DNA from: Fimbriimonadaceae bacterium
Lineage (GTDB): Bacteria > Armatimonadota > Fimbriimonadia > Fimbriimonadales > Fimbriimonadaceae
DNA: 11,036 nucleotides
Direction of reading: 5' to 3'
Assembly: GCA_014380605.1 (NCBI GenBank)
Contig: JACMJO010000452.1
Coordinates: 1 to 11,036 of the forward strand
Part shown: in pieces, positions 8,356 to 11,036 of the stretch
How the letters are laid out: each line of letters begins with the position of its first letter
How positions within the stretch are numbered: position 1 is the stretch's first letter
Position numbers and translations under genes: made by a program
The notes under the pieces: model-generated
What the model saw: only the letters and a program-made list of their open reading frames with translations
The model's database searches: none
What the model was told of the DNA's origin: nothing

Positions 8356-9166
8356 GAAGGTTCGTTTTGAGCCAAGAGATGCCTTCTTGAACGGCTTTCA
8401 CAACGGCTGGATTTGAGATGGGAATCTCATGCTTCATCCCTTCGATGTAACGGGCCTCTACCGCCGTTCGATTCGCTCTCAGCCTCTGTTCCAACCAACG
8501 ACTTTGGGCGACGGGTACGACCGGATCAGCCGTCCCATGCAGTATGAAAACAGGCGCTGACAAGCGATCGATAAAGGTAACCGGGCTTGCCGCTTTGATT
8601 TCTGCGCCTGCTAGCTCTTTTTGCTTGCCCAGCACAGCCGCAAAAAGCATGTCGTAGCTTTTGGGGAAATCGCGCGACATATCGGTCGGGCCGAAGATGT
8701 CGAAGACGGCCGAGACTCGGCTTGAATGTCGTGCATATTCCGTCGACTTCAAATCTCTGGTATCTGTAAAGCCAAGGAGCAAAGCAAGATGGCCGCCCGC
8801 GCTGGCGCCACAAGAGCCAATTCTCTTAGGATCGATTCCTAGTTTGCTAGCATTCTCTCGCAGGTAACGGACGGCGACTTGAACGTCGTCGTAAAAACCT
8901 GGCCACCTGGTCTTGGGAGCCAAGCGGTACTGAACCGATGCGGCAAGGACGCCCTGCTTGGCAAACTCGAGGCACAACGGCTTCATCTCCGACTTGTCGC
9001 CCCCAATCCAGGCTCCCCCGTGGATCACCAACACAGCGGCTTTCGTCGCCACCGCCGCTTCAGGTCGGTAAATATCCATTTTCAGGTCCATTCCAGGCAC
9101 CCGAGAGTAGGTGACATCCAAGTCCACCTTTGGAGCCAGGAATAGTAAAGCGAGTGTAGCGAGCAT
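8348..9166 (-). CDS. Alpha/beta-hydrolase of the carboxylesterase/lipase (BD-FAE-like) type, probably exported
   Basis: Predicted serine hydrolase, most like small esterases and acetyl-esterases; the substrate is unknown. Numbered from the ATG at 9166 (272 residues), the oxyanion-hole motif HGGAW is at 49-53, the nucleophile Ser122 lies in GASAGG, the acid Asp214 in HGTADPVVP, and the base His246 in GMKHE, all in the usual order and spacing. The N-terminus (LATLALLFLAP) is hydrophobic and looks like a short signal peptide or anchor, but it lacks positive charges before the hydrophobic core, so export is likely, not certain. A TTG at 9172 is the only earlier start, because an in-frame TAA sits at 9176-9178. 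Neither start has a clear ribosome binding site; the ATG is chosen as the stronger codon. The gene begins 17 nt after the hspR stop and is probably the last gene of a heat-shock operon, with translation perhaps coupled to hspR. Confidence 0.88.
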   Translation of the reverse strand: MLATLALLFLAPKVDLDVTYSRVPGMDLKMDIYRPEAAVATKAAVLVIHGGAWIGGDKSEMKPLCLEFAKQGVLAASVQYRLAPKTRWPGFYDDVQVAVRYLRENASKLGIDPKRIGSCGASAGGHLALLLGFTDTRDLKSTEYARHSSRVSAVFDIFGPTDMSRDFPKSYDMLFAAVLGKQKELAGAEIKAASPVTFIDRLSAPVFILHGTADPVVPVAQSRWLEQRLRANRTAVEARYIEGMKHEIPISNPAVVKAVQEGISWLKTNLLR

Positions 9167-9183
9167 AGGCAAAGTTTACGATG

Positions 9184-9588
9184 CTAAAGATCCGACGCTT
9201 TTCGAATTCTGATGTTTGGTACGGGTAGCAGGGATTCGTCCTTCCTGAGAGGGATGGAGCTGTTGCCGAGGAGGTGTTTGATACGCTCTTCTGCTTCCTG
9301 AACGTAATCTGCAATCTGTCGTTCCATATCCGAGCGAATGTCCTCCATGTCGTCGAGCAGGCGAAGGATGAGCTCTACGCCTGCCAGATTCACGCCCATG
9401 TCTTGGGTTAAATGCTGAATTCGACGGACCCTTTTGATGTCGATCTCTGAATAGAGGCGGTTCTTGGCTCCAACTCGGGCAGGGATGACAAGCCCAAGTC
9501 GCTCATATTGTCTAAGAGTTTGCGGGTGGACGCCGCATAGCTGCGCGGCAACCCCGATCATGTAGACCGGCTGGTTTTCGCCCCTCAT
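9184..9588 (-). CDS. hspR: MerR-family heat-shock repressor HspR
   Basis: DNA-binding repressor of chaperone genes, 134 residues. A winged helix-turn-helix fills residues 9-75. Its core, VHPQTLRQYERLGLVIPAR, followed by the RLYSEIDIKRVRRIQHLTQDMGVNLAGVE stretch (about 45-73, given here in part), is typical of HspR as opposed to metal- or drug-sensing MerR proteins: the HPQTLR-YER pattern and NLAGV are characteristic. A helical, charged segment at about 74-107 probably makes the dimer coiled coil, followed by a basic tail. There are no clustered cysteines for metal sensing. The start codon overlaps the stop of the upstream J-protein gene (ATGA), which implies translational coupling. In Streptomyces, HspR needs DnaK as co-repressor and binds HAIR repeats; a near-consensus HAIR lies at 10529-10549, upstream of this operon, so autoregulation is expected. 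Confidence 0.93.
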   Translation of the reverse strand: MRGENQPVYMIGVAAQLCGVHPQTLRQYERLGLVIPARVGAKNRLYSEIDIKRVRRIQHLTQDMGVNLAGVELILRLLDDMEDIRSDMERQIADYVQEAEERIKHLLGNSSIPLRKDESLLPVPNIRIRKASDL

Positions 9589-10508
9589 TTTGCCGCACCA
9601 TCTATCTCAGCGAGCTGTTCCAAAAGTCTACGTTGCTCTTCAGTCGGCTTCTTGGGCACCGTGATCTTTATGCGCGCCATCAGGTCGCACTTGCCCCCGC
9701 TCAGCTTGGCGATTCCTTGGCTCGCTAATCTGAATACCTGGCCACTCTGGGTGCCTTCAGGAATCTTCATCGTCAGGACTGACTTCAACGTGGGAACCCT
9801 GATCTCGCCGCCCAGAGCGGCAACCGTAAACGGAACCGGCACCTCGACCTCCAGATGCTCCTCAACCAACTTGAACTGAGAATTGGGCGCCCACTTAACC
9901 GTGACATACAGGTCGCCCGCCTTTCCATTCGCGCCTGCGCCGCCTTTGCCTGGAACCCGAAGCTTTTTGCCATCGGGAATTCCCGCAGGAATGGTCACTT
10001 CCACCTTCTTCGTGCTGGGAACGGTTGCAATGCCTTCCCGAGTGCGTTGCGCATCCATGGTTTGGTAAGTCAAAACGCGCTTTGTGCCCGTGTCGACCTC
10101 CTCCAAAGGCAATTCGATCGACTTCTCAACATCTCGCGGCTGGGCGGCATCTAAGTCCTCAAAGTGGATTCGGTTGCCTCGCCCCCCACCGAAGAACTGC
10201 TCGAAAATGGACTCAAACCCCCCTCCGCTCGGCCCGGTTTGGTAGGTGAAGTCTTGTCCGGGCACGCCGCCTTGGAACTGCCCCGCTTGTTCCCAGTGTT
10301 CCCCGTATTGATCGTAGAGCTTCCTCTTCTCCGGGTTCCCGAGGACCTCGTGAGCTTGACTAACTTCCTTGAACTTGGCTTCCGCCGCTTTGTCGTTCGG
10401 ATTAACGTCAGGGTGGAGCTTCCTCGCCAACTTGCGGTAGGCAGACCTAATCTCCTTCTCGTCTGCCTTGCGGCTCACGCCTAAAACGCTGTAAAGATCT
10501 TTTGCCAT
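9585..10508 (-). CDS. cbpA: DnaJ/CbpA-type J-domain co-chaperone lacking the zinc finger
   Basis: Hsp40 co-chaperone, 307 residues, expected to pass client proteins to DnaK and stimulate its ATPase. The J domain spans residues 1-70 (LYSVLGVSRKADEKEIRSAY at 5-24; the catalytic His32-Pro33-Asp34). A Gly/Phe-rich linker follows at about 73-120 (SGGGF, FFGGGRGN). The two C-terminal beta-sandwich substrate-binding domains occupy about 130-295, with VTIPAGIPDGKKLRVPGKGG and MKIPEGTQSGQVFRL. There are no CxxCxGxG repeats, and I found only one cysteine (in GGKCDL), so this is a class B (CbpA-like) protein, not classical DnaJ. The symbol is by domain layout only. The start at 10508 is fixed by the conserved MAKDLYSVLG N-terminus; no clear ribosome binding site precedes it. 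It is the first gene of an operon with hspR and the hydrolase. Confidence 0.94.
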   Translation of the reverse strand: MAKDLYSVLGVSRKADEKEIRSAYRKLARKLHPDVNPNDKAAEAKFKEVSQAHEVLGNPEKRKLYDQYGEHWEQAGQFQGGVPGQDFTYQTGPSGGGFESIFEQFFGGGRGNRIHFEDLDAAQPRDVEKSIELPLEEVDTGTKRVLTYQTMDAQRTREGIATVPSTKKVEVTIPAGIPDGKKLRVPGKGGAGANGKAGDLYVTVKWAPNSQFKLVEEHLEVEVPVPFTVAALGGEIRVPTLKSVLTMKIPEGTQSGQVFRLASQGIAKLSGGKCDLMARIKITVPKKPTEEQRRLLEQLAEIDGAAK

Positions 10509-10528
10509 GCTATGGATGCTATAAGCTA

Positions 10529-10549
10529 CATGAGTATATAACGCTCAAG
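10529..10549. promoter_or_regulatory. HspR operator (HAIR) upstream of the heat-shock operon
   Basis: CATGAGT, 7 nt, GCTCAAG matches the published HAIR consensus CTTGAGT-N7-ACTCAAG at 12 of 14 positions with exactly the right spacing. It lies 20 nt before the J-protein start and overlaps the predicted -10 box of that operon. A gene for HspR is two genes away in the same operon, so this is very probably its autoregulatory operator. Confidence 0.85.
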
Positions 10550-10560
10550 TCCTTGTTTAA
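10533..10560 (-). promoter_or_regulatory. Predicted promoter of the J-protein-hspR-hydrolase operon
   Basis: On the minus strand, a -10 box TATACT (10533-10538, 5 of 6 matches to TATAAT) follows a weak -35 TTAAAC (10555-10560) after 16 bp. The -10 lies inside the HspR operator, so bound repressor would block polymerase. Transcription would start near 10526, leaving a leader of only about 18 nt. Confidence 0.55.
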
Positions 10561-10603
10561 GGGTTCCAGTAGGGTCTTTTTGCGGTCCAGACTCCAGTCA
10601 AAG

Positions 10604-11036
10604 ATGCCGATCCTTTACTACGTGAATCTGCAAAGCCTTGAAATCAAGATTGCTCGGAGCGAGAACCTGCCAGTTCTGCCCCAAATCGTCAGCCAAATCA
10701 TGAAACTGGCCGACGATCCGGATGCGTCTCCGAAGGAAATGGAGCAGATCATCGAGCGAGATCCAGCCGTTACCGCCAAAATCCTCCGCGTTGCGAACTC
10801 ATCGTATTACGGCGTGAATAATATTCCGTCCATCGCCCGGGCGATTAGCATGCTGGGGATGAACACCATCCGGTCGCTCATCATTGGCGTGGCCTACCAG
10901 CAGATCATCTCCGGACGCACGTTCGCCAGCCACTTCAACAAGCTGGAGTTCTGGCGGCATAGCCTGGGAGTGGGTACGGGCTCAAGGATCCTTTCGAAGA
11001 TCAAGATTCCGCTTAGTGCCGAGGAACTCTACGTCG
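10604..11036 (+). CDS. HDOD-domain protein (3' end missing)
   Basis: The frame from ATG 10604 stays open to the end of the window (144 codons). From about residue 20 it shows the HDOD pattern: ENLPVLPQIVSQIMKLADD, then MEQIIERDPAVTAKILRVAN, SSYYG, and AISMLGMNTIRSLIIG. The HDOD fold resembles the HD phosphohydrolase fold but lacks its catalytic residues; such proteins are found in signalling, chemotaxis, surface motility and cell-cycle control. Whether further domains (for example HD-GYP or GGDEF) follow lies outside the window. No ribosome binding site is evident before ATG 10604. A TTG at 10580 with AGGG 5 nt upstream (10571-10574) is an alternative start adding 8 residues. The gene is divergent from the heat-shock operon, with 95 bp between start codons that contain the HspR operator. 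Confidence 0.9.
   Translation, partial: MPILYYVNLQSLEIKIARSENLPVLPQIVSQIMKLADDPDASPKEMEQIIERDPAVTAKILRVANSSYYGVNNIPSIARAISMLGMNTIRSLIIGVAYQQIISGRTFASHFNKLEFWRHSLGVGTGSRILSKIKIPLSAEELYV

Noticed and set aside
9184..9588. A metal- or drug-sensing MerR regulator instead of HspR
   Set aside because: There are no metal-binding cysteine pattern and no ligand-binding domain; the HPQTLR and NLAGV motifs, the adjacent J-protein gene and the upstream HAIR all point to HspR.

Overview
This window holds the core RNA polymerase genes of a bacterium, followed by a small heat-shock gene cluster on the opposite strand and the start of an HDOD-domain signalling gene. No mobile element, CRISPR array, tRNA or rRNA gene was seen. 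All genes look native, with the same moderately GC-rich composition and a marked liking for the arginine codon CGA. The lineage cannot be fixed by eye. An HspR-type repressor, large insertions in RpoB and RpoC, and a zinc-finger-less DnaJ beside hspR fit a less-studied phylum outside Proteobacteria and classical Firmicutes. Armatimonadota is one guess, at low confidence.

Region 1 (1-8159, + strand): the 3' three-quarters or so of rpoB, an 81-bp spacer with a perfect hairpin and short tandem repeats, a complete rpoC of 1571 codons, and a strong intrinsic terminator. Both subunits keep their catalytic motifs. RpoB carries about 110 extra residues near its C-terminal clamp-facing part. RpoC carries about 110 extra residues in the trigger loop, at the same site as the E. 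coli SI3 insertion but with an unrelated-looking, charged sequence. The rifampicin pocket of RpoB has Thr and Asn where E. coli has Gln513 and His526, which predicts intrinsic rifamycin resistance.

Region 2 (8160-8347): a short convergent intergenic region with one possible 41-codon ORF and no convincing terminator for the opposing operon.

Region 3 (8348-10508, - strand): a tight operon read as J-domain co-chaperone (CbpA-type), hspR (MerR-family heat-shock repressor), then an alpha/beta-hydrolase that is probably exported. The co-chaperone and hspR overlap by 4 nt (ATGA); the hydrolase begins 11-17 nt after hspR. Just upstream of the co-chaperone lies a near-consensus HspR operator (HAIR), CATGAGT-N7-GCTCAAG, on top of a TATACT -10 box. 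The inferred circuit is that HspR represses its own operon, and stress that occupies the chaperones releases it. dnaK and grpE, usual partners in hspR operons, are not beside it here.

Region 4 (10604-11036, + strand): the first 144 codons of an HDOD-domain protein, divergent from the heat-shock operon. The operator sits between the two, so HspR could affect both.
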